64,000 nucleotides of DNA from Akebia trifoliata (GCA_017979445.1 CM030710.1:17284248-17348247), one strand, 5' to 3'. Shown: positions 1 through 12,294, counted from the stretch's first letter. The notes: generated from the sequence alone by a model not told the origin. Program-made: numbers and translations.

Positions 1-890
1 CAATCACATGTCCCGATTGCCAGCATAATACTAGTACGTGTCGGTCCCCTCGCGGGATGCAAAAATCATTTATGAAAGCTACAACCCTATACTCGTACCT
101 ATACGATATATCAAAGTAATCTAATTGCACTTCTTGGTCAAAATTAGTGCCTAAGCGAGATCTTGCCCCGCCGTACTACGGTACTAGGGGGATAGCAACG
201 CCAATTCTAGACGAGAGGTGACTTAAGAGTGCCTTTACTCAGCATCATGCGCTATCTCTCAACTTGGCATTAAACTGGCTGTATTGACTTCAGAGATTGT
301 GAGTTGGAGTCTTGAATTATCACCTATACGATATATCAAACCAAGTCACCACGTACCGTCTGATTGAGTATGCTCGAGAGGTATATAGGTGCACTTGGGC
401 AGGAGTGGCTCGATAAATTGTATTGCACATAGTAAACCTAAAGTCTAAAGAACCTTCCTATAGGTCATAATTCAAACTTATCGTGGGTGTTCCCTGGTTG
501 CTTTTCGAAAATGGACATTACAAATTATTGAGATCAGGAAGTTACAATGTTGTCCTTAAGATAATCAGACTATTTGTTTAATAAGTGCACCAACCCAATA
601 AAGAATCCATTTTAAATACGGTAGTGATGCACAATGACCCAATTCATCTCGATTTAACGATCATGATGGACCGGACCATTTAAGTCAAAATGGTCAAGTT
701 TTTTTTTTCTCTAATTCGGGTCCCAACCCATTTCAAGAGAAGAAAAATATTTCCAAAAGAAAAGAAAAGGAAAAATGTTTTACAAAAGATTTATTATTTT
801 GTTAAAAAAAATGACTTACAAAGATATGTTTTGCATGGACCTTGAAAATGTACTGAACTATTCTTTTTTGTCAACTTAAGATGCTAGATG
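1..890 (+). mobile_element. Tat-like retroelement leader, forward copy cut by window edge
   Basis: Positions 1-520 match the second half of the family's R block (compare 23640-24130 forward; 2345-2760 and 14640-15060 reversed). Positions 520-860 match the block that follows it, seen reversed at about 14220-14620, including a shared motif near 'aagaatccattttaaat' and 'catggaccttgaaaa'. It is therefore part of the untranslated leader between primer site and gag. No gag follows: the copy stops around 890-1000, where reverse-oriented remains of another copy begin. The exact junction cannot be placed by eye. Confidence 0.7.
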
Positions 891-999
891 CAGGTAATAA
901 CCCAATCGACTAGTTGGTCAAAATAACCATCACGGGCATGCACACCGTAGAGAAATTTAACTTTAAAAAATTCATGTTAAGATGCGCCATGTACTTCCA

Positions 1000-2344
1000 T
1001 AAGTTTGAGATAGCCGAGGTTGGTTGGTGTGATTTATAAAGAAACAGGCTATTTGATTTTTTTAAAGGCTACGAGGAGCTAAAGAAAGTTATCTTTTTTT
1101 TTTCTAAGATAGGAAAATGGTTCGACCAAAGGAGGCATCCTTTAGTGTATTGCTACTTGACTTGGTCTAAGTTCGGGGACTCGATATCAGGATTGCTCTG
1201 TCAAGTAAAGACCTCTTTTGAAATAAAAAATCTTCAGTCTTTTTTTATGAATTAAATTCTTTGTATTTGATATTGACTCGTTCAACCCTTTCCAAATTTT
1301 TAAGAGCAGATCTTAGCACCTTTGTCGATGGTTTCATCTACATCATTCTTGATTGATAAACTTCGACTTTGAAGTTCACCTTCGACTTTATGTCTTGATT
1401 TATTTGGTGCAATCTATTCTGATAAGACCAGCAGGAACATTGTTGAATTTCTCAAGTAAATTTATTATTTTTTCATATTCCCCTGAAGATAATGTATCAC
1501 CAATTTGCACTTCTTGAGTGTACTCTTTAATTCTAATATTTCTTAAGTTTGATTAGTGAGCTCTAAGTCAATCCCCATGTTAGATATTATGTTCAAATCA
1601 TTATTACACGCATGATAATTAGAAGCTTCTTTATTCTATTAAAATTAAAAAAACATAGACTGACAAACTCGACTAAAACTCAAAAATTAAAAGGAAACTA
1701 AAGTAACTGAAAAGACTGACGAAACTGAACTGAAACTAAAATAAAACTCAATGATGCTTATCTACAAAGTGGGAAGGTCCTTATGGGCGGATGGACATAA
1801 TACTATAGTGCAAGGGTAAACTTCTTGGACTTGACATTAGTACTTTGCCTAGATGACTCTTTTGACGGACCCAAAATGGCATAGACAAGGGTTTAGAGCG
1901 TCTAGGAGCAATTACACCTGAGTGGAAGTACACCAAGATTAACCATTGATTCTGAAAGTTTGATTCTTAACCACATGATTAAAATTTTGATATAAATTAG
2001 CCAAAGTCCGGTGGGAAATATCGAATCCAAATGCACTATAAGTCTATAGTTACCAAGAAGGTGAAACAGATTAAAAATGGGTCTACCCCTGATTGGGATT
2101 GAGCCTTCGATCAGACAAAATAATTTTGACCATAGGATCGCATCTATTTGATATAAAATAGTTTGAATCTTTGAAAGTAAAACCAATTAGTCTAACCGGT
2201 TTGATGTTGATCAGTTTGATCCATTTGTCGATAGGGCCAATTGACTTACATTTCACACATTGGGTCGGACCAATATTGCAAGTCTAGTTTGAATTGTCTG
2301 GATCGGTCCGCCTACTTACTTATTGGTTGGATTTATTAGAACAA
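1000..2344 (-). mobile_element. Degenerate internal region of element A
   Basis: This segment lies downstream, in element sense, of the R block of reverse copy A. At about 1425-1545 the minus strand reads a short peptide ending near EKIINLLEKF, which resembles the stretch just before reverse transcriptase in Tat pol ('...LLKEYQDLFAW'). Around 2190-2344 it matches, reversed, 24110-24400 of element E (the zone between R block and gag). Gag itself cannot be read. A 94-codon open frame at 1902-2186 has no supporting similarity and is not called a gene. Confidence 0.5.
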
Positions 2345-3065
2345 CCTGGTAACACCCATAGTCGGTTCGGGTCGTGACCAATAGGAAGGTTCCTAAACTC
2401 TAGGTTTACTATGTGTAATGCAATTTATCTGGTCACTCTTACCCAAGTGCACCTATATACCTATCGAGCGTACTCAATTAGACGGTACGTGGTGATTTGA
2501 TTTGATATTGATAATCTAAAACTCCAACCCACTTCTCTGAAGTCAAAAGTAGCTAGTTTAATCCCCAATAGAGAGGTGGCACACAATGCTGAGCAAGGGC
2601 CCTCTTAAATACCTCTTGTCTAGAATTGACGTAGTCTATGCCCCTCGTACAGTAGGGTACAGCGGGGCAGGATCTCGCTTAGGCACTTATTTTAACCAAG
2701 AAGTACAGTTGGTGAACTTAGATTAACTTTGATACACCGTATAGGTATGAGTCCAGGGTTGGTGATCGGGACATGTGACTGTGCGACTGTAATAGGACAA
2801 AAGGCTCAGGTCGCTTTAGCTTGGGTGCATTGATATACCTTTCAGTGTCACCTGATCAAATGATACTAATGCCCCAGTTTTATATACCTTAAAGTATGTG
2901 ACTAGAGTTGTGATTTTCATGAATGACGTTTCATCTCTGAGGAGAGACCAGACCACATACTAGTGCCACGTTGGCTATAAAGGACATGCAAGTATGCAAT
3001 GCAACAAAATAAACGTGCTAGTGGTGTGTGCAAAATAGGGTGGGGTGTGCCTGGGGCATTTTCAG
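2345..3065 (-). repeat. R block of element A (conserved leader repeat)
   Basis: Reverse-complement copy of the block also present at 1-520, 14640-15340, 23340-24110 and (start only) 31780-31853. In element sense it opens with a C-rich motif ('cccgggcacaccccaccc' in the other copies) and ends near 'tgactatgggtg'. It contains two related subunits about 216 bp apart. In this copy the second subunit is shortened in the same way as in B. No coding capacity is evident. Confidence 0.75.
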
Positions 3066-3234
3066 ATGAATGGGCCAGATCAAATTATCACAACATGGGT
3101 ATCATAGAAATATCAATCAAGATAATACATAAACCCATAATATCAAAATCAAAATAAACAAGTCAAACACATATCTCAATCAAGATTATGGCACATCGAA
3201 TAGGCAAAAATTATGGCACAAAAATAATCAATTA

Positions 3235-3420
3235 TTGGCCAATCGATGAAATAGGCACAATTTTTTTTTTTAATTCTTTTTTTCAAAATGAAATAAAATC
3301 AAAATGACTTTTTCTCTATGATCCAATCAAGGATTACTTTGGACGATTCAAAATAAATTGAGATTTTATTGAATATTGAATCTAGGATAGGATGATAATC
3401 GTTGAGATAAGGGGTGATGA
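3235..3420 (-). repeat. Inverted leader arm, distal arm of element A
   Basis: The plus strand shows 'atgatccaatcaaggatta' followed by 'aaataaattgagatttta' and 'ggataggatgata'. The same series occurs in opposite orientation at about 4315-4445, on the other side of the tandem array. Equivalent pairs exist in E (18985-19075 / 21330-21450) and G (30545-30645 / 31455-31575). See the first finding. Confidence 0.65.
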
Positions 3421-3439
3421 ATTTTTTTTCTTTAGAAAC

Positions 3440-4096
3440 AGATTTTTTTTTTTTTGCGATTTTTTATTGGAATCCTTTCCTCATCACGAACAACATTAAA
3501 AAAAAGCAATTTTTTTATTTATTAATGCATAACTCACAAATAATTTATTCGAGAAAAAGATGAAAAATAAAAAATCATTTTCTACTAACGGCACACCACG
3601 TATAAAAATAAATTTTTTTATTTTTATTTTTTATGATTTTTTTATTGAAATTCTCTCCTCATCACTAACAACATTAAAAAAAGTAATTTTTTTTTTCTTA
3701 GCGCATCACTCATAAATAATTTATTTGAGAAGAAGATGAAAAATAAAAAATATTTTTCTCCTAACGGCACACCACATATAAAAAAAAAAATTACAATTTT
3801 TTATTGGAATCTTCTCCTCATCATGAACTACATTAAAAAAAAGCAATTTTTTTGTTTCTTAGTGCGTCACTCACAAATAATTTATTTGAGAAGAAGATGA
3901 AAAATAAAAAATTGTTTTCTACTAACGGCACACCACGCATAAATTTTTATTTTTATTTTTTGCGATTTTTATTGGAATCCTCTCCTCATCACGAACAACA
4001 TTAAAAAAAATTTCTTAGCGCATCACTCACAAATAATTTATTTGAGAAGAAGATGAAAAATAAAATATCATTTTCTACTAATGGCACACCACACAG

Positions 4097-4129
<33 letters not shown>

Positions 4130-4260
4130 TATATATATATATATATATAATATATATATATAAATTTTTTTCCTGGATTTCTCTCCTCATCACGAATAAT
4201 ATTAAAAAAAGTAATTTTTTTTATTTCTTAGCATATCACTCACAAATAATTTATTTTCAC
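3440..4260. repeat. ~180-bp tandem array in leader A, with an AT microsatellite
   Basis: About five copies of a unit that begins near 'ttggaatcctttcctcatc' and ends near 'ggcacaccac'. Repeat starts are at about 3465, 3640, 3795, 3965 and 4165, so spacing varies between roughly 160 and 200 bp because of differing T and A runs. An (AT)n microsatellite at about 4099-4162 interrupts the last unit. The array lies between the two inverted arms of element A. Confidence 0.85.
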
Positions 4261-4314
4261 AACTTACCACTCATGCATAGTAACGTGCTAAAAAATTTCT
4301 AAAATAAATATAAA

Positions 4315-4445
4315 ATTTCATGACTCTCACCCCAACCACCATCATTCCATCCCCCATCCATGTCACTTTGAATCTTTCATTATTTAGAGTCATCTCAAAA
4401 TGACCCTAGATTGAATCAGAAAAAAATATATGCTAAATCAAAGTA
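4315..4445 (-). repeat. Inverted leader arm, proximal arm of element A
   Basis: Plus strand contains 'catcattccatcc', 'tttcattatttagagtcat' and 'ccctagattgaatcag'. This is the reverse complement of the arm series at 3235-3420. A further partial copy of the arm sits at about 4541-4590 ('agggtcatcccaaacgatcc'). Confidence 0.65.
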
Positions 4446-4753
4446 TCCAAAATCGAATCAAAAGATACCAAAGGATAATACAAACCCAAAAAATAGTTCA
4501 AAAAATGGGACAATACCCATTTTTCCACATCATCATACATTAATTAGGGTCATCCCAAACGATCCTAAATTGAATCATACCAAATAATATTCCATATTAA
4601 TATGCTAAAAATGATGGCGAGAAAATATAATACAATCCCAAAAATAAACGAATCAAATAAACTAAAAATAAACAAAACAAACACACACACAAAAAACTAG
4701 GTCTAAATGGCAATGTTCCGATACTTGGGGCTTTTCAAGTTTGATCCTCAATA

Positions 4754-4772
4754 GTCCCCAGTGGAGTCTCCA
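4754..4772 (-). promoter_or_regulatory. tRNA-Arg primer-binding site of element A
   Basis: The minus strand reads TGGAGACTCCACTGGGGAC directly inside the LTR. It differs at one early base from TGGCGACTCC(A/G)CTGGGGA, the complement of the 3' end of plant tRNA-Arg, the primer used by Tat/Ogre elements. This fixes LTR A as a 5' LTR and the element as reverse-oriented, with its internal region at lower coordinates. Confidence 0.85.
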
Positions 4773-4773
4773 C

Positions 4774-6220
4774 AGAAAGTACCCTGATTTGTGGGGTGCG
4801 CAAATCCACTTTTGATTTTTAAGATTTGGGAGTCGCCACCTACTTATTACGAACTAGAAACCGAACAATGACTTTAAAAGGTAAATAACACTAATCTATG
4901 AAAGAAAATACTAGTCTGGGGATCATGTTACGGAGTTGAAAGGTGTTAGGCAGCAACCCCGGCTGGTAAACGCCGGTCTCTACTTTTTCCAAATAAAATT
5001 ACATTGCTAAAAGACCTAAATAAATAAATAAATAAATAAGAATGAAAAATACTTAGATGATCACAACGATACTTCCCTCAGAATTGGTGGAGAAATTCCT
5101 TGCTTCATTTCTGTTACTGAATCCGCTTTGAATCTCCAAAATGAAATATCTTCTCCTTAAATCTAAGTGCTTCCTAATTTTTTTATTGATTTTTGGGTGT
5201 TTTTGACGGGTTTCTGAGTGTTTTTTTTAGCAAAAATTGGGGTTTGGTGTTAGGTAAGGAGTTAGGACTTCAAAATTAGGATTTTGGGAAAGTTAGGGAG
5301 CCTCCTTGACTTACTTTTTCTAGGATTTTATCTTGGATACGAAAATAAGTTGTAGAGACCCCTATTTATAAAAAATTTTAAGAGCTTTTTAGATAGTTTT
5401 AGAGTTAAATTATGTCTCTTTTAGAAAGTTTTAGAGTTTAATTAGAATTCTTTTAGGGTTTTGACTTAAGTCTCACTTGATTGATTAGAATTTAGGATTT
5501 TGACTTAAGTCTTACTTGATTGACTTGATTTTAGGATTTTGACTTAAGTCTTACTTGATTAACTAGAATTTAGTGTTTTGACTTAAGTCTTACTTGATTG
5601 ACTTTAATTTTAATTAGGATTTCACTTTACATTAATTAATATTTTAATTATTAAACTTATAAAATTATCGTTTTACCCTCGGAGAGGACTTTTTGCGTTT
5701 TAAGTCATTTTTCAATGTTCTAGGATGTTTTGGAATCGATTTTTCGTAAGGAATTCAATGGAAATATTGTTTTGTGTCATTTATGAACATTTTTGTGTGA
5801 AATGATCGTGAACTTTATGAGGGGCATTTTTATAATTTTGTCAAATTTTGTGAAAATTAGTGAAATGATTTATTTGATTTCGACTTGTTATTTTATGTGT
5901 TAGAAAAAATTTTCCTAAGCGTAATATAGGCTCTAGGGATGTTCTGATGTTACGAGTATTTTGCTAATTTGAACATTTTTTAATAATTTTTATCGTGAGC
6001 TTCTTTTTGTCTGAAAAATGATGATTTCTATGTTTTTGGGGTCATATTTTCCTAGCGTAGTGTGGTTTCTACAGTTTTATTAGTTTGAGATACTTCATCC
6101 GAATTTTTGAAATACATCTGATAACAAATAAAGTATTAAAATAATCATATATCATTGGGAATCGTCGTGATCAGGTTGACGAGTTGATTAATCAGGCAAG
6201 TGCGAAATGGGGTGTCTACA
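4774..6220 (-). mobile_element. LTR A, 5' LTR of a reverse Tat-like element
   Basis: The right edge is ...GGTGTCTACA (the reversed TGTAGACACC start); the left edge abuts the primer site, with the usual terminal CA degraded. In element sense it carries the family landmarks: short GTCAA-rich direct repeats in U3 (about 5455-5620), a TATA-like 'tataaata' near 5362-5370, the conserved hairpin (4932-4960), and an internal PBS-like motif. Length is about 1.45 kb. The right flank starts 'ggtat', but no partner LTR is available to test a target duplication. Confidence 0.85.
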
Positions 6221-6412
6221 GGTATAAGGAAGTTCCCTACTGGAGTCATTAAGGAGGCATGTACCTTGAATTTGAATTAAGGATGTCTTCCATTTCTTTA
6301 AATATATATATATGTATATGCTGATAATTTTCACCGCTTACTAAGCTCTTTCATCTACAGGGGGGGATATTTGTGTGGGAGCAATAAGGGAAGTCAAAGA
6401 AGAGACACATAA

Positions 6413-6640
6413 TATGAGCCTAGCTACTTATTCAATTCTTTATTTCCATCTTTTTCAATAAACAAGCATAAATATATCACATTAAGACAACTAAAATAAT
6501 AGTTGCATCTAAGGTTAGCCCAACATAGAGAAATTGAGGGTTTCACTAGATTTTTTTACATTAATATGTATTTTTTTCATGAGTCATTCTTAAGAGTTAA
6601 GGGATCCTAACAGTCTTTTTGTTTGTTGAACACGTCAACA
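6413..6640. repeat. Direct repeat, copy 1 (partner 7673-7910)
   Basis: About 230 bp beginning 'tgagcctagctac' and ending 'gaacacgtcaa' is repeated at 7673-7910 with only scattered differences. The two copies start about 1.26 kb apart and lie in the same orientation. TG...CA-like edges could suggest very short LTRs, but I see no primer site or matching target duplication, so a segmental tandem duplication is equally possible. Confidence 0.75.
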
Positions 6641-7672
6641 AACTGGAAATATATCCTATAATGGTGCATTTTTTTTTCTTATAAGCCGGTTCTAATACCC
6701 TTAATAAGATTTCTGATTTCATATTTTGGCAGATTGACAAAGAATTTATGAAAGTACTTGCATTCAGGTGAGAAATTTGTTTGATATTTACAGTTCCTTC
6801 CACAATTAAACCATGGATGCTTGTTTTTTTTAGGTTGTATGTGCCTCTCATACAGTAATACCAGATTCAAGACTAATCTCAGTATATCCTCAATCTTGAA
6901 TCAATGTTTCTTTCTTTTAGAATCATGATCTCATAAATGAAAATAAACACATTATTGGGCTACACCATTCTTCAAGCTTCACTTATGAGGCTTCAAAGGT
7001 CAAAATCTCAAAATCTAATGTGATCTGATGACCTAAACTATTCTATGAATTGATTCTAACTGTTGTGAGAATTCTAGCACATGGGCTAGGAAAGTTGAAC
7101 ATATTAGAATGTTTGTTGTAACCAGGTGCATGTGCATTACATGTCAGCACATCTTGATATTATGTTTACTGGAAGTAACCTTGCCCCATAATGCTCAAGA
7201 ATATAGATCGACCCTCATTTAAAAGCATGCTTTCGTATATCACAATTTTGGGAATTTCTAGATTTGTCTTTGTGAGGAAAGTTTTGGGTATTTTTCTCGT
7301 TCTGAGAATTTTTTATTGTGCCATATTGAGAAAATGTTAAGTATTATTCTCATCCCCTTTAAGCTCTAAACTAGTTTAACTTGCAGGGAAATCCACAAGG
7401 CCTTTCTTGAAAAGTCAGATTTATTCTTTGTTTGCATGTTGCTGCCTCCCCCTCTCCTTTAGCATTGAAAAGTAGGAATTGAAGATCAAGGCAACCCTGG
7501 TAATTCCCGGTGATAGTTTAAAACAAAGATTTGATCATATCTTAGGATACAACGAGGTGAAAGCAAAACATGTTAACCAACCAACTACTCTAAAAGACCT
7601 ATATATTGGAGAAGGAGAGAACTATGATATAGTTCATAGTTTTTGGTTATGTCGTTCTTGAATTTTCTGAGT
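6641..7672. other. Sequence between direct repeats, no gene recognised
   Basis: AT-rich sequence with no recognisable domain. A 60-codon plus-strand open frame at 7479-7661 is not low-complexity, but I recognise no family, splice context or start context for it, so I do not call it a gene. Confidence 0.4.
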
Positions 7673-7910
7673 GTGAGCCTAGCTACTCTTTCAATTCTTT
7701 ATTTCCATATTTTTCAATAAACAAGCATATAATATATCACATTAAGACAACTAATACAATAGTTGTATCTAAGGTTAGCCCAACAAAGAGAAATTGAGGG
7801 TTTCACTAGATTTTCTTACATTAATATGTGTTTTTTTCATGAGTCATTCTTAAGAGTTAAGGGACCTGATCAACCCTTAGTCTTTTTTGTTTCTTGAACA
7901 CGTCAAGATA
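7673..7910. repeat. Direct repeat, copy 2 (partner 6413-6640)
   Basis: Second copy of the ~230-bp repeat. Just beyond it, 'ctccctcgtaaat' recurs at about 7924 and 8100, a shorter local duplication. Confidence 0.75.
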
Positions 7911-8394
7911 CATTAATGGTGTACTCCCTCGTAAATAGGAGACCCTTAGGTAATATTTTTATTCCACATTTTGATTCACATGTTTAGTTCTTATAGTTCA
8001 AGTCCTTGGGTAAATATTTATGAGCCACAAATTTTCTCTTAATGCAAAATAATAACTGCTCACGAGTTGATGCACGCATATATGCGACTTAATGGTGTTC
8101 TCCCTCGTAAATATGACACCTTATGCCATGTGGACAACTACAATGCTTCTTCTCAGCAACTCTTAGTAAGAAAGTTGGATCAAGATAACGACATCTTAGT
8201 AATAAGACTTTTATTTGTAAGCATGATTGGTTAAAAGTATTGATGGTGAAGTACTTGGTAATTTTGTAAATTATGACCCATTTTGTATATAAACTAATGT
8301 GATAAAGAATCTCGATGTTCTCTATTCGGATTTATTTTGATTGTGGGTAATAGATGTGTAGAAAAAATAATTTAAAAAATATTTTTTTTTAAAA

Positions 8395-8490
8395 CGTTAA
8401 ATATCGGTTTGTAACCGATGCCTAAAGGCTCAGACTTAGGACACCAGTCTCATAGACATTAGATTCTAAATCAATGTCTAAGGTATCTTT
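8395..8490. repeat. Possible CACTA-type subterminal repeat remnant
   Basis: Contains the self-complementary motif 'atcggtttgtaaccgat' followed by related variants ('tagacattagattctaaatc', 'aatgtctaagg'). Arrays of ATCGGTT...AACCGAT motifs are common near the ends of plant CACTA transposons. No CACTA terminus or transposase is visible here, so the assignment is weak. Confidence 0.3.
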
Positions 8491-8596
8491 TGTATTACTG
8501 CATTTCATTTTATAAATACAGATTTAGAATGGATTTTAGCTGATCAAAATTCTGAGATTTGGAACAGTTTCCAACCATTTAAACTCATTAACGGCG

Positions 8597-10178
8597 TTGA
8601 AAACGCCATCGATCCATGAGGTGTGTGGATCCACTTTTGATTTTTAAGGTTTAGGAGTCGTCACCTAGTTATTACGGTCTAGGAACCGAATATTGACTCT
8701 AAATAGATGAAAACAACTAATCTACAAATAAAAAGAGACTATGGTCCGGGGATCACGTTACGGGGTTAGAAGATGTTAGGCACCAACCTCGCCCGATAAA
8801 CGCCGGTCTCTACTATTTCTCAAAAAAGATTATATTGCTAAAATACCTAAAACAAATAAAGAAGTAAAAAAATATACCTAGATGATCGCAACGATTTGGT
8901 CCCTTAGTACTAGCGGGGAGCGACTTTGTACGAGTTTCCTTGTTTTTCCTCCGTCACTGGATCTATTTCAGATCTCCAAGTTGAAGTGTCTTCTTCTTAG
9001 ATCTTAGTATTTTTGTATTTTTTGAAGGGTTTCTAGGTATTTTTGAGTAAAAACTGGGGTTTGGATAGTAGGTAGGGAGTTAGGACTTCAAAATTAGGGT
9101 TTGGAGAAAACTAAGGAGACCTTTTGACATACTTTTTCTAGGATTTATTTTGACATGCAAAATTAGGTTATGGAGGCTCTATATTTATAGAGTTTTTTGG
9201 GTAGAGTTAGTGTTTGATTAGGTTTCTTTTAGATAAGGTAAATTAGGATTTTGACTCAAGTCTTATTTGATTGACTAAGTTTCTTTAGATTAAGATTTTA
9301 ATTAGGGTTTTGACTTAAGTCTTATGAGATTGACTTAATCTTTTAAATTAGGTTTTAATTCTTAAGTACAATGAAAAAATATATTTTTAATTTTTCGAGA
9401 ACTCCCCTAATTATATCTTTAATTATTTAGACCCCCAGATGGAAAAGTCTTTTAATAAATATCAAGGGGGCTCCACTTAAATAAGTGGGCAACCATTAAT
9501 AATTTTTCTTGAGGGCTTGATTGATTATTTTCTTGAATCAAAATTTTAAATTAATTTTATTAAGATTTCACTATATGTTAATTAATGTTTTATTTATTAA
9601 TTTTGAAATTTAATATTTTTAAAATTGAAAAATAACCATTTTGCCCATGAAGAGAACTTTTGCGTTTCAAATCGTTTTTGGATGTTTTAAAAATGATTTT
9701 TCAAAAGAAATTCAATAGGATTATAGGTTTGTGTCATTTACGAATTTTTTGCATAAAACGATTGTGAACTCTATGAAGGGCATTTTCGTAACTTTGTCAA
9801 ATTTGGTGAAAATTGACAGAATGATTTATTTGATTTCAATTTGTTATTTTATTTGTTCGAAAGGGTTTTTCCAAGCATAAGGGGGGCTCTAAGGATATTT
9901 TGATGTTAAGGGTATCTTAGTAATTTGATAATTTTTAGTGATTTTTATCGTAAAACTTTTTTTTGTCTACAAAAATGATGATTTCTATGTTTTAGGGTTA
10001 TATTTTCCTAGAGTAGCGTGGTTTCTACAATTTTATTAGTTTGAGATACCTAATTCGAATTTCTGAAATATATCTAGCAACAAAATAAAGCATTAGAATA
10101 TTCATCCATCATTGGAAACCGTCGTAATCAGGTTGACGAGTTGATTAATCAGGTGAATTCCAAAATAGGGTGTCTACA
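8597..10178 (-). mobile_element. LTR B, 3' LTR of a reverse Tat-like element
   Basis: Left edge TGAAAACGCC (reversed ...GGCGTTTTCA) and right edge ...GTGTCTACA. It is followed on the right by a purine-rich tract in element sense, so it is the 3' LTR of a reverse element whose interior runs to higher coordinates. Hairpin at 8762-8790 and TATA-like sequence near 9180-9188. Length about 1.58 kb. The left-flank bases do not match anything at 16.9 kb, where the 5' LTR is missing. Confidence 0.85.
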
Positions 10179-10199
10179 GATGCCTCTCTTTAGTAGAGG
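10179..10199 (-). promoter_or_regulatory. Polypurine tract of element B
   Basis: Element-sense sequence reads 'ctactaaagagaggcatc' immediately before TGTAGACA. A short purine run next to the 3' LTR start is the plus-strand primer site in Ty3/Gypsy elements. Confidence 0.65.
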
Positions 10200-10429
10200 A
10201 TTCAAGTAAACTAGATAGCAAATCTATTTTGATAGATAGTACGATATCTGAATGCCAAAGCTACAGACAGTTCATTTTACAACCTGATTTAGCAATTCGT
10301 TGAGGTGTTCAGATCCTTGAGTGTAAAACTCTATCAGGTCCTCAAGCGCGAATTCTCACTGACGATGTCAGATCATTGAATTTTGAAAAATTCTCCCAAA
10401 CTAAAAAGTGCAAGTGTGTGCACTTGAAA

Positions 10430-10910
10430 TATGAGATGAATCTCAAGGGAATCTGAGTAAAATCTGATCAAAATTGAGTAAAATTTGAACAAAAATTTGA
10501 GTAAAATCCGAGAAAATCTTCGGTGGTAACTGACTGAGCTTAATCCAAGAAAATCCTTAGTGGCACCTGGCTGAACATAATTCGATAAAGCCCTCGGTGG
10601 CAACAGGCTGAGCATAATCTGAGAAATCCCTTTACGGTAACTGGCTGAGCATAATCCGAGAAAACACTCGATGGCAACTAGTTGAGTAAAATCTAAGAAA
10701 ATCCTCGGCGATAACTAGTTGAGCATAATCTGAGAAAACCCTCGGTAGTAACTGGTTGAGCATAATCCGAGAAAGCCCTCAGCGACATCTGAGCAAAACT
10801 GAGCATAATCCGAGAAAACTCTCAATGGCATTTGAACAAAATTCGAGAAACCCTCGACGGTTTTCGAGCAAAATCTGAGAAAACCCTTAGCGGTATCTGA
10901 GAAAGAATGA
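10430..10910. repeat. 37-bp minisatellite in the 3' region of element B
   Basis: Units beginning 'gagcataatccgagaaa' recur at 10573, 10610, 10647, 10684, 10721 and 10758, an exact 37-bp register, with degraded units on both sides. It lies between the end of pol (12483) and the 3' LTR, the untranslated 3' region where Tat elements often carry tandem repeats. The frame at 10373-10615 merely crosses this array. Confidence 0.85.
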
Positions 10911-11640
10911 ATAAATCTGGAAAGAATGGATGAATCTGAGAAAAAATGAATAAATGAATCTTAGAAAGAATGAATAAATCTGGGAATGAATCAATAAATC
11001 TAGAAAAGAAAGAATGCCATATCTCCTATTCTATGTGAATAGAGTTAATCTATGGGCAAAATCAAATATGAGATTAGAAACGCTTATGTTTGAACCTTAA
11101 GGTTTTTAAAAAAATTTATGAATTTTTTAACTTCTTTGTACCTCAAGGATTTCCAAAAAATTACTATCAAGAGGGTAACCTTAAATTCGGGGTTCTCATT
11201 ATCCTTTAGGATTAACATTGATCAAATTTGATAATAAAATACCCCTAGTTTGATAGGAAATACTGCACTGAAGATAGTGGAACACAATTTTTTTTAAATG
11301 CCCCTAGGGTAAGGGGGAAAACTACACGCTAAAAAAAGGAAGTGCCCTCTGTTATGAATGAAGGTTTGAAATATTTGATTACCACAACCGCAATAAAAAT
11401 TCAATTTTTAATTTTGAATTTTCATATTGACGATGTTAAGGCAGGCTCAAGATAACAAAATATTTTCTTTTAAGATTCATTGTAGAATCCACCATTTTCC
11501 TTTTTAGTTCACTTAGGGAAGCATAAAATTTTCAGATCAATCGTAGTCGATACTTGTGACTTGTGAGTCCTTGCTTGGTTTAAGATGGGTACTGAAATTT
11601 GGTCATTCGGACTTCTAATGTTTCGGCTTAGACCACCTTT
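10911..11640 (-). mobile_element. 3' untranslated region of element B, non-repetitive part
   Basis: AT-rich sequence with short GAATGAATAAATC-type repeats at 10900-11010 that look like decay of the neighbouring minisatellite. No open frame or domain. Context (between pol remnant and 3' LTR) makes it element 3' untranslated sequence. Confidence 0.5.
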
Positions 11641-12030
11641 TAGCTTTCTAACTTAATAGATATTTTTGTTTATTTTTTTATTGCTCTAATTTTCGCCCAG
11701 ATTACCTTTTTAGGTTTTCGATCTAGCAAGCTTGCTCTAGCTTTTGCCTAGATCGTCTTTTTGGTTTTCGATCTAGCGAGCTTACAATTTTTTCTTTTTT
11801 CTTTACTCTGATTGTTGCCAAGGCCGTCCTTCTGGATTTTCAACCTTACGAGCTAGCCTTAATTTTTGCCTAAGTCGCCATTTTGGATTTTCAACTTAGA
11901 AAGATTTTTTTATTTGCTCTAATTGTTGCCAAGGTCGTCCTTTCAGATTTTCAACCTTGTGAGCTTGCTTTAATTTTTGCCTAAGTCGTCCTTTGGGATT
12001 TTCAACCTAGCAGGCTTCATTTTTCTTTCT
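11640..12030. repeat. Irregular repeats in the 3' region of element B
   Basis: Several units of 50-80 bp built from 'ttgctctaatttttgcc' , 'aggttttcgatctagc' and 'gagcttgc'. The plus strand is T-rich and the unit length varies. This is a second tandem field in the same 3' untranslated region, different in sequence from the 37-bp array. Confidence 0.7.
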
Positions 12031-12294
12031 TCCCTTTTGAACTTTTGGAGTTACTGTTTAATCATGCTTTACTACCTTCCTTGACTTTTTCGCATGGTAC
12101 TTAGAGGACTTTCATGGGTAAGCTTAGGATTGGCGTAAAAGGAAATGAATTTTGAGGCTCAAAAACCCAAATGCCCTTGTGTGGCATTATTTCCTTTTTC
12201 TTTGAATTTTCTTTCCCATTCTAACAATATTTGTTTTTTTAGATTTTTTTTTGCAATCTTTTTTTTATTTTTTATTTTGATGTGGTTAGGCCTG

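Noticed and set aside
4099..4162. (AT)n run as a regulatory TATA region
   Set aside because: A simple microsatellite inside a tandem array, with no associated promoter context.
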